Shown here piece by piece: positions 7,775 through 15,121 of a DNA stretch of 44,150 nt. Both the position numbers and the translations under genes were made by a program. Origin of the DNA: Anaeromicrobium sp. GTDB lineage: Bacteria; Bacillota; Clostridia; Peptostreptococcales; Thermotaleaceae. The stretch covers positions 1-44,150 of the forward strand of contig NZ_JAOART010000095.1 in NCBI RefSeq assembly GCF_025210435.1, written 5' to 3'. Each line of letters begins with the position of its first letter. Positions within the stretch are counted from its first letter, which is position 1. The notes under the pieces were generated by a model. The model did no database searches. It was given only the letters and a program-made list of their open reading frames with translations, and was not told the DNA's origin.

Positions 7775-7785
7775 TAATTTATAAT
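7757..7785 (+). promoter_or_regulatory. Sigma-A promoter before the NAPRTase gene
   Basis: TTGAAT (7757-7762), a 17-bp spacer and TATAAT (7780-7785). Transcription would begin near 7792 and run through the decayed small ORF into the gene at 8001. Confidence 0.7.
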
Positions 7786-7826
7786 TAATATGTTACCTTT
7801 GAACGAATAAGGATAGGAGAACAGTT

Positions 7827-7985
7827 ATAAGTCAACCATACATAGGAAATTTGTCCTTATTAGTACTTTGAGTATTATCCATATTAGGAATCGTTGTTTT
7901 TAAAGGTTATCCAATTGGTCCTCTTATAGGGTCAGGAATCCCATAGTGTTTAATCGGCATAGTAGATGCATTTATGAAAAAGTAG
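7827..7985 (+). pseudogene. Decayed small membrane-protein gene
   Basis: A 53-codon frame begins at ATA 7827, 7-8 nt after the SD-like AGGAG, where an ATG would be expected. It reads through two in-frame stops (TGA 7869-7871, TAG 7944-7946) to a final TAG (7983-7985). The conceptual product is hydrophobic, with segments such as VLSILGIVVFKGYPIGPLIG and CLIGIVDAFMKK. It fills the space between the promoter and the next gene. No family was recognised. The mutated start plus two stops suggest a recently lost gene, but chance reading of AT-rich DNA cannot be excluded. Confidence 0.35.
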
Positions 7986-8000
7986 AAAGGAAAGAGGCAT

Positions 8001-9032
8001 ATGAAACAGGTAAAGAGCTTAAAGGACATTGAAGGAATAAGTAATATAGATAGAGAAATTCATTCGGCAACTCATGATGATATATTAAAAGGCCTTACTA
8101 CGGATGTATATTTTTTGAGAACCCTTGATATATTAGGAAGTATGAAATTGGAAAATTCCATAGTTACAGCAGAAATATTTGCTAGAAAACCTGGTATATT
8201 TGCAGGTATAGAAGAAGTAAAGGCCATGTTAAAGGGAAAGGATATTGAAGTATGGGCTGTAGATGAAGGGGAGTCTTTTGAACCTAAGGAAACCCTAATT
8301 AGAATCAAGGGACCATATAGTGAGTTTGGAGTATTTGAAACAGCCATGCTTGGAAGTTTAGCTAGTGCTAGTGGTTGGGCTAGTGCATCTAGGGAAGTGA
8401 AGGAAGCTTGTGGTGGAAAGTCATTTTTATGTTTTGGTGCTAGACATGTTCATCCTGCTGTGGCTCCAGTAATGGAAAGGGCGGCTGTAATAGGTGGAGC
8501 TAATGGAGTAAGTTGTGTGTTAGCAGGAAGTATGATAGGAATAAATCCTACGGGAACATTACCCCATGCAGCCATGTTGATAGGAGGAGATACATTAGAC
8601 GTGGCAAAAGCATATAATGAAGTATCACCAGAGGATCATAAAAGAATTGTACTAGTAGATACTTTTAAGGATGAAGTAGAAGAGAGTATAAGAATAGCCA
8701 AAGAACTTGGGGATAAATTATATGCCATAAGATTGGATACTCCTAGTGAAAGGGGAGGGGTTACTCCTAATTTAGTAAGGGAAGTTAGATCGAAATTAGA
8801 TATAAATGGATTTGAAAATGTTAAAATATTTGTATCAGGTGGATTAAAGCCAGATAAAATCAAGTTATTATCAGAAGCAGGTGCAGATTCCTTTGGAGTA
8901 GGAAGCTATATATCTGGTGCTTCAGCCATAGACATGACTATGGATATAAAAGAAGTAAATGGACAACCTGTGGCAAAAAGAGGAAGAATTCCTGGAATCA
9001 TAGAAAATGACAAGTTAAAAAGGATCTTTTAA
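8001..9032 (+). CDS. Nicotinate phosphoribosyltransferase (short, archaeal-like type)
   Basis: A 343-residue member of the NAPRTase/QPRTase fold that would convert nicotinate and PRPP to nicotinate mononucleotide for NAD salvage. The N-terminal domain has the NAPRTase-type segment TTDVYFLRTLDIL; the central part has SLASASGWAS, GARHVHPAV and VLAGSMIGINPTGTLPHA. The barrel domain has RLDTPSERGG and the phosphate-binding FVSGGLKPDKI ... GVGSYIS. It is shorter than E. coli PncB (about 400) and resembles archaeal and clostridial forms. The ATG is preceded by AAAGGAAAGAGG. The gene follows the promoter at 7757 and is probably transcribed with the lipoprotein gene 21 nt downstream. Confidence 0.88.
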   Translation: MKQVKSLKDIEGISNIDREIHSATHDDILKGLTTDVYFLRTLDILGSMKLENSIVTAEIFARKPGIFAGIEEVKAMLKGKDIEVWAVDEGESFEPKETLIRIKGPYSEFGVFETAMLGSLASASGWASASREVKEACGGKSFLCFGARHVHPAVAPVMERAAVIGGANGVSCVLAGSMIGINPTGTLPHAAMLIGGDTLDVAKAYNEVSPEDHKRIVLVDTFKDEVEESIRIAKELGDKLYAIRLDTPSERGGVTPNLVREVRSKLDINGFENVKIFVSGGLKPDKIKLLSEAGADSFGVGSYISGASAIDMTMDIKEVNGQPVAKRGRIPGIIENDKLKRIF

Positions 9033-9053
9033 TTAGATTTTGGAGGTATATTA

Positions 9054-10607
9054 ATGCCTAAGTTTAATAAGAGTATATTTCTAATAATATTTATAATTAG
9101 TCTTTGCTTATTTCAAGGATGTGAAGAAAAGGAAGTTGAAAAGGAAGAAACAAAGATTGTAGAAGAGGAAAAAGTCACTTCAAAATATGGTGGAACATTA
9201 AAAATTCCAGTAGTACAATATAAAACTCTAAATCCCTTGTTAGATAATAGCAGATCCATGTATTATTTTAACAAATTAATATATGAGAGTTTATTTGAAA
9301 TAGACGAAGGTTTGAAAATAAATCCATTGTTAGCAGAGGATATTGATTATATAGATGATACTACTATTGTAGTGACTTTGAAAAATAATATAAAATGGCA
9401 AGATGGATATGACTTTAATTCGTATGATGTGAAATTTACAGTGGATGCACTTAAGAAAAACATATATGGAAATGAAATGTCAACCTATACCTATTTAGTC
9501 GAAAATATTAAAAGTATAAATACTAGAGGAGCTTATTCTGTAGAGATTAAATTAAATAAGCCTGATTATGAGTATGAAAGGAAATTAATCTTTCCAATAA
9601 TACCTAAACATAAATTTAATACTATAGGAAATGTATATGCTAGTATGGACATAATTCCAGTAGGAACGGGGCCTTATGAAGTTCAATCTTATGAAAAACG
9701 TAAGAAAATATTACTTAAGGCTAGGGAAGATTATTGGAATGGAAAACCTTATATTGATTTTATAGAAGGAATATATGTGCCCACAGAGTCGGCTGCATTG
9801 TCATTGCTTCAATCAGGTGAAGTACATGTGGTAGAAGCTGATTATTATGATTGGGATAAATATAAGGAAGATGAGAATCTTATTATTCATGAATTTTCTA
9901 CTCTAGAGCTTGAATTCATTAATATAAATTTAAATAATGAGAAATTAAAGGACGTGAATTTAAGAAAGGCAATTTACTATGCCATTGATAGAAGTAAAAT
10001 AATTGATGACATATATTTAGGTCATGGAACCGTTCTTAACTATCCATTTATAAATTATGACCTGGGAAATAATAAGAAGGATCCTAAGGATAGGGTGGAG
10101 GCCTTTAAGTATTTATCTAATATGGATACTAATGATAGAATAAAGTTAAATTTATTGGTTAATGATAGTGAAGAAAGAGTGAAATCTGCAAAATATATAG
10201 TAGAGGATCTGGCACAACTAGGTATTGATCTTAATATTCAAGTGGTTAATTGGGATGAATACATGAAAAGAATAGAAAGGTCAAAATATGATATGGTTTT
10301 AATGGGAGTAGATTTAAAAGAAAGTTTAAGTACTGAATTTCTTTTAAACTCTAACCAAAATCCATTTTTCTCTTATAAGAATGAAGATTTAAATTTACTT
10401 ATAAGTAGGTTACCTAGTGTGGCAAATGACCTTGACCGTGAAGTTATAAAAAAAGAAATAACAGATATATATATGAATGATATGTCTTATGTGAGCCTTT
10501 TTATAAGAAATAAAGCTATAATTAGCTCCAAAAAGGTAAAGGGCAGTGTATTTCCAAATTTATTTAACATATACAACAATATTAACAGTTGGCATATACA
10601 GCATTAG
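9054..10607 (+). CDS. Family 5 (oligopeptide/nickel-type) ABC substrate-binding lipoprotein
   Basis: A 517-residue extracellular solute-binding protein of the OppA/DppA/NikA type. The signal peptide ends in the lipobox LFQGC, giving a lipid-anchored Cys23, followed by an acidic linker. The SBP_bac_5 fold is marked by KYGGTLKIPV, LKNNIKWQDGYDFNSYDVKF, VGTGPYEVQSY, and LRKAIYYAIDRSKI near residue 305. Ligand specificity cannot be read from the sequence. No permease or ATPase genes lie beside it, so it is an orphan that may share a transporter encoded elsewhere. It lies 21 nt after the NAPRTase gene behind GGAGG, so co-transcription is likely. A role in uptake of a pyridine precursor would be pure inference. 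Confidence 0.88.
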   Translation: MPKFNKSIFLIIFIISLCLFQGCEEKEVEKEETKIVEEEKVTSKYGGTLKIPVVQYKTLNPLLDNSRSMYYFNKLIYESLFEIDEGLKINPLLAEDIDYIDDTTIVVTLKNNIKWQDGYDFNSYDVKFTVDALKKNIYGNEMSTYTYLVENIKSINTRGAYSVEIKLNKPDYEYERKLIFPIIPKHKFNTIGNVYASMDIIPVGTGPYEVQSYEKRKKILLKAREDYWNGKPYIDFIEGIYVPTESAALSLLQSGEVHVVEADYYDWDKYKEDENLIIHEFSTLELEFININLNNEKLKDVNLRKAIYYAIDRSKIIDDIYLGHGTVLNYPFINYDLGNNKKDPKDRVEAFKYLSNMDTNDRIKLNLLVNDSEERVKSAKYIVEDLAQLGIDLNIQVVNWDEYMKRIERSKYDMVLMGVDLKESLSTEFLLNSNQNPFFSYKNEDLNLLISRLPSVANDLDREVIKKEITDIYMNDMSYVSLFIRNKAIISSKKVKGSVFPNLFNIYNNINSWHIQH

Positions 10608-10629
10608 TATCCTATAGGAAATATAAATA

Positions 10630-10663
10630 ATAAGATATATAGGAAAACTCCTATATATCTTAT
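10630..10663 (+). terminator. Hairpin terminator after the binding-protein gene
   Basis: ATAAGATATATAGGA (10630-10644) pairs perfectly over 15 bp with TCCTATATATCTTAT (10649-10663) around an AAAC loop. The tail is A/T-rich rather than a clean U-tract. Confidence 0.65.
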
Positions 10664-10706
10664 TATAAATTAATGTGGTGTAAATTATATTTCAATAGTT
10701 AATATA

Positions 10707-10735
10707 TTGACATGAAAAATTAAAAATTATATAAT
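10707..10735 (+). promoter_or_regulatory. Perfect consensus sigma-A promoter of tRNA-Leu(GAG)
   Basis: TTGACA (10707-10712), exactly 17 bp, then TATAAT (10730-10735). The tRNA begins 23 bp after the -10 box. Confidence 0.9.
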
Positions 10736-10758
10736 GAAAATGGAATAAAATTTAATAT

Positions 10759-10844
10759 GCGGATGTGGTGGAACAGGCAGACACGCTGTCTTGAGGGGGC
10801 AGTGCTCGTAGGGCGTGCGGGTTCAAATCCCGCCATCCGCACCA
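10759..10844 (+). tRNA. tRNA-Leu (anticodon GAG)
   Basis: The acceptor arms GCGGATG and CATCCGC pair, followed by an encoded ACCA end. The anticodon stem CTGTC/GGCAG closes the loop TTGAGGG, giving anticodon GAG for CUC/CUU. The long variable arm (around GTGCTCGTAGGGCGT) and the GGTTCAAATCC T-loop fit a class II leucine tRNA. Confidence 0.96.
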
Positions 10845-10857
10845 AAAATTGAATATG

Positions 10858-10878
10858 GACTACTCTTTTAGAGTAGTC
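10858..10878 (+). terminator. Hairpin after tRNA-Leu(GAG)
   Basis: GACTACTC (10858-10865) and GAGTAGTC (10871-10878) form an 8-bp stem with a 5-nt loop. It lacks a U-tract, so it may be a weak terminator or a processing/attenuation hairpin before the wall-hydrolase gene. Confidence 0.45.
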
Positions 10879-10953
10879 TAAGTTGTAATAAAAGAGAAGG
10901 ATGCTTTTTTGTGAAAATGAATCAGTTGATAAACTGTTAGGAGGACAAAATAA

Positions 10954-12021
10954 GTGTATATATTAAAAAAGTGTAAAAAGGCCATAGTAACCTTTGTTGC
11001 AGCATCTATTGTTTTAGTACCCGTTACTGTGGAAGGATTAGATAAAGGTATAATCATAGGAGATAATGTAAATATAAGAAGTGCTACAGATTTGAATTCT
11101 CAAGTTGTAAGTACAATAAAATTAGGCTCTTATGTGGATGTTTTAGAAAATAATAAGGATTGGTATAAAGTTCAAACAAATGATAAGACAGGATGGATAT
11201 TTGGTGATTATATAGTTGTGGAGAGTTTAGGTGATAAGTATAAAAATGGTTTGGCCACATCTAATGTTAACTTTAGACAAGAACCAAGTACAAATGGACC
11301 TATTATAAAAACCATCAAAAAAAACACTAAGGTTTTGATTTTAGAATCGAAAGAAGAATGGTTAAAGGTAGAGTTGGATAAGACACAAGGTTGGTTAAAT
11401 AAAGAATACGTGAAAGTACAACCTAATTACCCTAAAGGTTTTATAAAAGGGGAGAATGTTAACATTAGACAAAATTCTAATAAAGAGGCTAATGTAATTA
11501 AGAAGGTAAGCTCTCAGGAAGTATTAATTAAAGGATATGAAAATGATTGGTATAATATAGTACTTGCCAATGGAAGTGAAGGATGGATTCACAAGGGATT
11601 AATTGACGTTGTTAGCAAAACAGCTACCTCTAGAGGAGGGACAAGCAGCAGAGCTTTAAATGTGATTAATGTAGCTAAAAGTAAAAGGGGAAAAAGATAT
11701 GTATGGGGAGCCACAGGGCCTAATACATTTGATTGTTCTGGTTTTACCGCCTATGTGTACAAGCAAGTAGGTATTAAATTACCTAGAGTATCTAGATCCC
11801 AGGCTACTGTAGGAACACCTGTATCAAAGGGACAATTACTTCCTGGAGATTTAGTATTTTTTAAAGGTGGTTCAGGTACAATAAATCACGTAGGTATATA
11901 TTTAGGCGGTGGGGACTTTATACATTGTTCCTCTGGAAAGACAGCCATGAAAGTAATAGTATCTAATTTAAATAAAGGATCTTACAAAAGAAGATATGTG
12001 AAGGCAAGGCGAGTGTTATAA
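10954..12021 (+). CDS. Secreted SH3 / NlpC-P60 cell wall hydrolase
   Basis: A 355-residue exported endopeptidase. It has an N-terminal signal peptide (1-30), then three bacterial SH3 domains (about 33-85, 96-145 and 158-207), each with an N-x-R motif (VNIRSAT, VNFRQEP, VNIRQNS) and a terminal GW pair. After a short Ser/Thr linker comes an NlpC/P60 domain (about 235-355) with the catalytic Cys261 in FDCSGF, His312 in NHVGIYLG and a later polar residue in DFIHC. Such enzymes cleave D-Glu-DAP-type bonds in peptidoglycan stem peptides, with SH3 domains targeting the wall. GTG start behind TTAGGAGG. It is a single-gene unit closed by a strong terminator. Confidence 0.93.
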   Translation: MYILKKCKKAIVTFVAASIVLVPVTVEGLDKGIIIGDNVNIRSATDLNSQVVSTIKLGSYVDVLENNKDWYKVQTNDKTGWIFGDYIVVESLGDKYKNGLATSNVNFRQEPSTNGPIIKTIKKNTKVLILESKEEWLKVELDKTQGWLNKEYVKVQPNYPKGFIKGENVNIRQNSNKEANVIKKVSSQEVLIKGYENDWYNIVLANGSEGWIHKGLIDVVSKTATSRGGTSSRALNVINVAKSKRGKRYVWGATGPNTFDCSGFTAYVYKQVGIKLPRVSRSQATVGTPVSKGQLLPGDLVFFKGGSGTINHVGIYLGGGDFIHCSSGKTAMKVIVSNLNKGSYKRRYVKARRVL

Positions 12022-12045
12022 ATTTTCCTTACACAAGTTCATTTT

Positions 12046-12077
12046 AACTCTACTTATATAATTAAGTAGAGTTTTTT
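12046..12077 (+). terminator. Intrinsic terminator after the NlpC/P60 gene
   Basis: AACTCTACTTA (12046-12056) pairs with TAAGTAGAGTT (12063-12073), followed by a T6 tract. Confidence 0.9.
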
Positions 12078-12184
12078 CATAAAAACATTCTAAAGTGGGA
12101 CTAGTTCATAATATACTAATATATAAAGGCAAAGAATTTCTTCCATAGAGATTAAATGATATAAAGATAAAAGGGGGCATTTAA

Positions 12185-13039
12185 ATGAGAAGAAATAGGA
12201 GAGGTTTTAGAAAAGAAAGTAAGTATAAAAAATTTTTATTTCTATTGATATTTTGCATACTTCTTCCTGCTATAGCCATATATGGAGGGTTTTATGCTTC
12301 CCGATATGTAATACTTCCAGCCATAATGTATGAAGAGGATATTAATAAAGAAGTGGTAGTGGATGATACACAAGAGAAAAAGGTAGAGAATACAGATGAA
12401 ACAAGAAAAGTGGAAAAATCACCAAGTCAGTCAAAGGAAATGAAATACACAATGAAGGGGATTACCATATATGGGATTCAAATAGGGAGCTTTACTAGCT
12501 TAGACAATGCTAAAATTCAACTAAAGGAATTAAAAGAGAAGAATATTATAGGAAGAATTGTAGAAAGGAATAATTATAAAGTTATAGTAGGATTTGGATT
12601 TGAGAGAGAAACTATACAAAAGGCCATACCTTTGGTTAAAGAACACTTCAAAGAAGCCTTTGTCTTTGAACAATACATAAAAGAGAAAGATATAATGGTT
12701 GAAAATAATGATAAAGAATATGTTACAAAATTAAACCAAGTAAATGAAAAGATATTTGAAGAAATGGAAAAGATAGAAAAATATATAATCCAATCTAAAG
12801 AAAAACAAGTTGAAATAAGTAGTAGTGAAATAGAGAAGAATATAAAAGAAATAAAGGGATTAGAAAAGGAATTAAAGGATATAAACATAAATAACAGGGG
12901 AAAGGAATTTAAAGAAGAATACACAAGTATGGTGGGAGAATTAATAAAAGGCTTATCTAATGAAATTAGCTCAGTTAATGTGGAAACAGGGATGATAGAA
13001 TTTTTAGATAAATACTCTAAACTTCATACAAATAACTAA
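12185..13039 (+). CDS. SPOR-domain membrane protein
   Basis: A 284-residue protein with a basic N-terminus and one transmembrane helix (about 17-38). A charged linker follows, then a SPOR-like domain (about 94-160: GIQIGSFTSLDNAKIQLKEL, ending in VKEHFKEAFVFE) and a long Lys/Glu-rich helical C-terminus (165-270) likely to form coiled coil. SPOR domains bind denuded glycan strands at division sites or in the spore cortex, so a role in septal or sporulation wall remodelling is plausible. The ATG follows AAAAGGGGG. The next gene starts 16 nt downstream and could be co-transcribed, although its function looks unrelated. Confidence 0.78.
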   Translation: MRRNRRGFRKESKYKKFLFLLIFCILLPAIAIYGGFYASRYVILPAIMYEEDINKEVVVDDTQEKKVENTDETRKVEKSPSQSKEMKYTMKGITIYGIQIGSFTSLDNAKIQLKELKEKNIIGRIVERNNYKVIVGFGFERETIQKAIPLVKEHFKEAFVFEQYIKEKDIMVENNDKEYVTKLNQVNEKIFEEMEKIEKYIIQSKEKQVEISSSEIEKNIKEIKGLEKELKDININNRGKEFKEEYTSMVGELIKGLSNEISSVNVETGMIEFLDKYSKLHTNN

Positions 13040-13055
13040 TGAAGAAATAGGAGGT

Positions 13056-13433
13056 ATGATAAAGGTGAAGGTGCAGGAAATACTAGAAATGTTAGATTGC
13101 CAATGCTATTTGGGGAAAGAGGATTTAGACAGGGAAGTTTATAAGGCCTTTGGTTGTGATCTAATGAGCGATGTATTGGCCTTTGACACGGATAAAACCT
13201 TATTGCTAACAGGTCTTACTAATAATCAAGTAATAAGAACGGCAGAAATGATGGATATAAGTGTAATAATCTTTGTAAGAGGTAAAAAACCCACTAAAGA
13301 GGTGGTTGATTTAGCTAAAAATAATAATATGATATTATTAAGTACAAAGCATATACTATATACTGCCTGTGGCATATTGTATGAAAAGGGTCTAAAAGGA
13401 GTGCCAAGAAGAGAGGAAGAACAAAATATATGA
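13056..13433 (+). CDS. DRTGG-domain protein (first of two)
   Basis: A 125-residue stand-alone DRTGG-type domain protein, the fold found beside CBS domains and in phosphotransacetylase and cobyrinate-synthase-like proteins. The DRTGG signature is degenerate (LLLTGLTNNQVIRTAEM), followed by the alternating beta/alpha pattern ISVIIFVRGKKPTKEVVDLA and NMILLSTKH. No catalytic residues are evident; it is probably a ligand-sensing or protein-interaction module. GGAGGT lies directly against ATG 13056, so the GTG at 13065 may be the true start. Its end overlaps the next gene (ATGA), showing translational coupling within the DRTGG-ATPase-DRTGG-PHP-HATPase cluster. Confidence 0.8.
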   Translation: MIKVKVQEILEMLDCQCYLGKEDLDREVYKAFGCDLMSDVLAFDTDKTLLLTGLTNNQVIRTAEMMDISVIIFVRGKKPTKEVVDLAKNNNMILLSTKHILYTACGILYEKGLKGVPRREEEQNI

Positions 13434-13861
13434 AAGAAAACCACATGATAATAAGTCAAGAATATGATATTGTAAAAAATGATTTTGCAAGAGCAGGAGA
13501 AGCATCTAGCAATATCAAAAAAATTTTAAGACAACTGGGAATTGATTCTACTAAAATACGGAAAACTGCCATAGCAACCTATGAGGCAGAAATGAATATA
13601 GTAATACATTCTAATGGTGGAAAAATAATATTTTCCATCAGTGAAGATAAAATAAAAATAGGAGCTCATGACAGGGGACCAGGGATTAAAGATGTAGGTT
13701 TAGCCATGGAAGAAGGGTACTCTACTGCATCTAACAAGGTAAGGGAACTGGGGTTTGGAGCAGGTATGGGCCTTCCTAATATTAAAAGGTGTGTAGATAA
13801 TTTAAAAATAGATAGTAAAGAAGGAGAATATACTAAATTAGATATGGAGATATTACTTTGA
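13430..13861 (+). CDS. RsbW/SpoIIAB-like ATP-binding protein (HATPase_c)
   Basis: A 143-residue GHKL-fold ATPase of the anti-sigma/serine-kinase type. The N box is YEAEMNIVIHS, the G1 box HDRGPGI and the G2 box GFGAGMGLPNIKR, so ATP binding looks intact. It has no His-containing dimerisation domain. Relatives such as RsbW and SpoIIAB bind a sigma factor or phosphorylate an anti-anti-sigma (STAS) partner, but no sigma or STAS gene lies next to it. The start overlaps the upstream DRTGG gene by 4 nt, and another DRTGG gene follows at 13898. This points to a small complex of DRTGG proteins with this ATPase (inference). Confidence 0.87.
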   Translation: MKENHMIISQEYDIVKNDFARAGEASSNIKKILRQLGIDSTKIRKTAIATYEAEMNIVIHSNGGKIIFSISEDKIKIGAHDRGPGIKDVGLAMEEGYSTASNKVRELGFGAGMGLPNIKRCVDNLKIDSKEGEYTKLDMEILL

Positions 13862-13897
13862 AATAGTGGTAAAAACATGGATTAGAAGGAGGTTTAA

Positions 13898-14236
13898 ATG
13901 ATGAAGGTCAAGGAATTAATTAAGGATGAGATGTTTAAGCTCATAACTAATAAAGAGACGGCAAACAAGATTATTGAAGGTGTATATTGCTGTGATTTGC
14001 TTAGTTGGGTAATGTCAAATGGAAAAATTAATAATGTATGGATAACTGTTCAGACCCATATGAATATAATTGCCGTTGCAAGCTTACTAGAACTTAGCTG
14101 CATAATTGTTCCGGAGAATATAGAAGTTGAAGAAGAAACTATAAAAAAGGCTAATGAAGAAAATATATCCATTTTGAGTACAAGTCTTCCTGCATATGAA
14201 ATATTCAAAAAATTGTATGAATTGGGAATAAAGTAA
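13898..14236 (+). CDS. DRTGG-domain protein (second copy)
   Basis: A 112-residue protein of the same fold and size as the product at 13056. It has an N-terminal helical part (KVKELIKDEMFKLITN), then GVYCCDLLSWVMSNGK, TVQTHMNIIAVASLLELSCI and a last strand SILSTSLPAYEIFKKLYELG. The GVYCCDLLS segment aligns with GCDLMSDVL in the first protein, so the two look like diverged paralogues. AAGGAGG lies 6 nt before ATG 13898. The stop abuts the PHP gene start with no gap. Function unknown; ligand binding or a scaffold for the neighbouring ATPases is inferred. Confidence 0.75.
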   Translation: MMKVKELIKDEMFKLITNKETANKIIEGVYCCDLLSWVMSNGKINNVWITVQTHMNIIAVASLLELSCIIVPENIEVEEETIKKANEENISILSTSLPAYEIFKKLYELGIK

Positions 14237-14947
14237 ATGGAAATATTTGTTGATTTACATATACACACTAGTTTGTCTCCCTGCTCAAGTGAAAATATGA
14301 CACCTAATAATATTATAAATATGAGTTTACTAAAGGGATTAGATGCCATAGCCATAACAGACCACAATGCCACGGAAAATTGTGAAGTCTGTATGACCCT
14401 AGGGAAAGAAAAGGGATTGTTAGTAATACCAGGTATGGAATTGCAAACAAAGGAAGAGGCCCACTTTGTGTGTCTCTTTGAATATATTAAAGATGCCCAT
14501 AATTTTAAAGATATAGTATATGATAAATTGCCAAATAGGAAAAATGACCCTAAGTTTTTCGGTAATCAGTGGATATATGATAGGGATGATAATATTATAG
14601 GGGAAAATGAAAGGCTTTTAATCAATTCAGTAAGTATGAGTTGTAATGAAGCATATAAAATAATTGAAAAACTAAATGGGGTTATGATTCCTGCCCATGT
14701 GGACAAAAGGGCCTTTAGTATTATTGCAAACTTGGGTTTTATCCCAACAGATATGGATATAAAGACATTAGAAATTTCAAGGAAATGTGATAAGAATTCT
14801 TTTTTAAAGAAACATAAATATTTAAGTAAGTATAATTTTATAAAGAATTCCGACGCACATTTTTTGGGAGACATCTTAGAGAAAGAGAATTTTCTAGAGG
14901 TTGAGGAAAAAAGCATTAAGTCCATATTAGGCATATTCAAAAAATAA
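14237..14947 (+). CDS. PHP-domain metal-dependent phosphoesterase
   Basis: A 236-residue PHP-family protein (TrpH/YciV-like). The metal-binding motifs are in order: DLHIHTSLSPC near the N-terminus, AIAITDHN near residue 35, MIPAHVDKRAF near 155 and KNSDAHFLGDI near 208. Family members hydrolyse phosphoesters such as nucleotides or nucleoside 3',5'-bisphosphates; the substrate here is unknown. It starts directly after the stop of the DRTGG gene. The final five codons (GIFKK) and the TAA lie inside the mobile repeat at 14930-15085, so the C-terminus has been replaced. With the repeat removed, the frame would run to a TAG at 15119-15121, just before the next gene. Confidence 0.9.
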   Translation: MEIFVDLHIHTSLSPCSSENMTPNNIINMSLLKGLDAIAITDHNATENCEVCMTLGKEKGLLVIPGMELQTKEEAHFVCLFEYIKDAHNFKDIVYDKLPNRKNDPKFFGNQWIYDRDDNIIGENERLLINSVSMSCNEAYKIIEKLNGVMIPAHVDKRAFSIIANLGFIPTDMDIKTLEISRKCDKNSFLKKHKYLSKYNFIKNSDAHFLGDILEKENFLEVEEKSIKSILGIFKK

Positions 14948-15085
14948 ATTAGTCATTTCACTGGTTATTTGAATTATTTTCTTCGTTATGGAATCGCTTA
15001 CATATGTTTAATATGCTCGCTCACCATGCCTTGAAAATAATCCAAATACCTCAGAGAACTGACTAGTTTATTTCTTTCATATGCC
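14930..15085. mobile_element. MITE-like element, copy B
   Basis: The second copy of the 156-bp element, with the same length, ends and orientation as 7559-7714 and 8 substitutions between them. TTA flanks it on both sides (14927-14929 and 15086-15088). The left end lies in the PHP coding region and provides its last sense codons and stop. The rest separates that gene from the HATPase gene at 15122. The internal stem (14947-14954/14963-14970) is kept mostly through G-T pairs. Confidence 0.65.
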
Positions 15086-15121
15086 TTAAAAAAAATAAAA
15101 ATTAAATGTAGGAGGAAATAG

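Noticed and set aside
10917-10946. Very short ORF before the NlpC/P60 gene (ATG at about 10918 to a TAG in the SD)
   Set aside because: Only about nine codons without its own SD; the CAGTT/AACTG hairpin within it is weak, so it is left unannotated.
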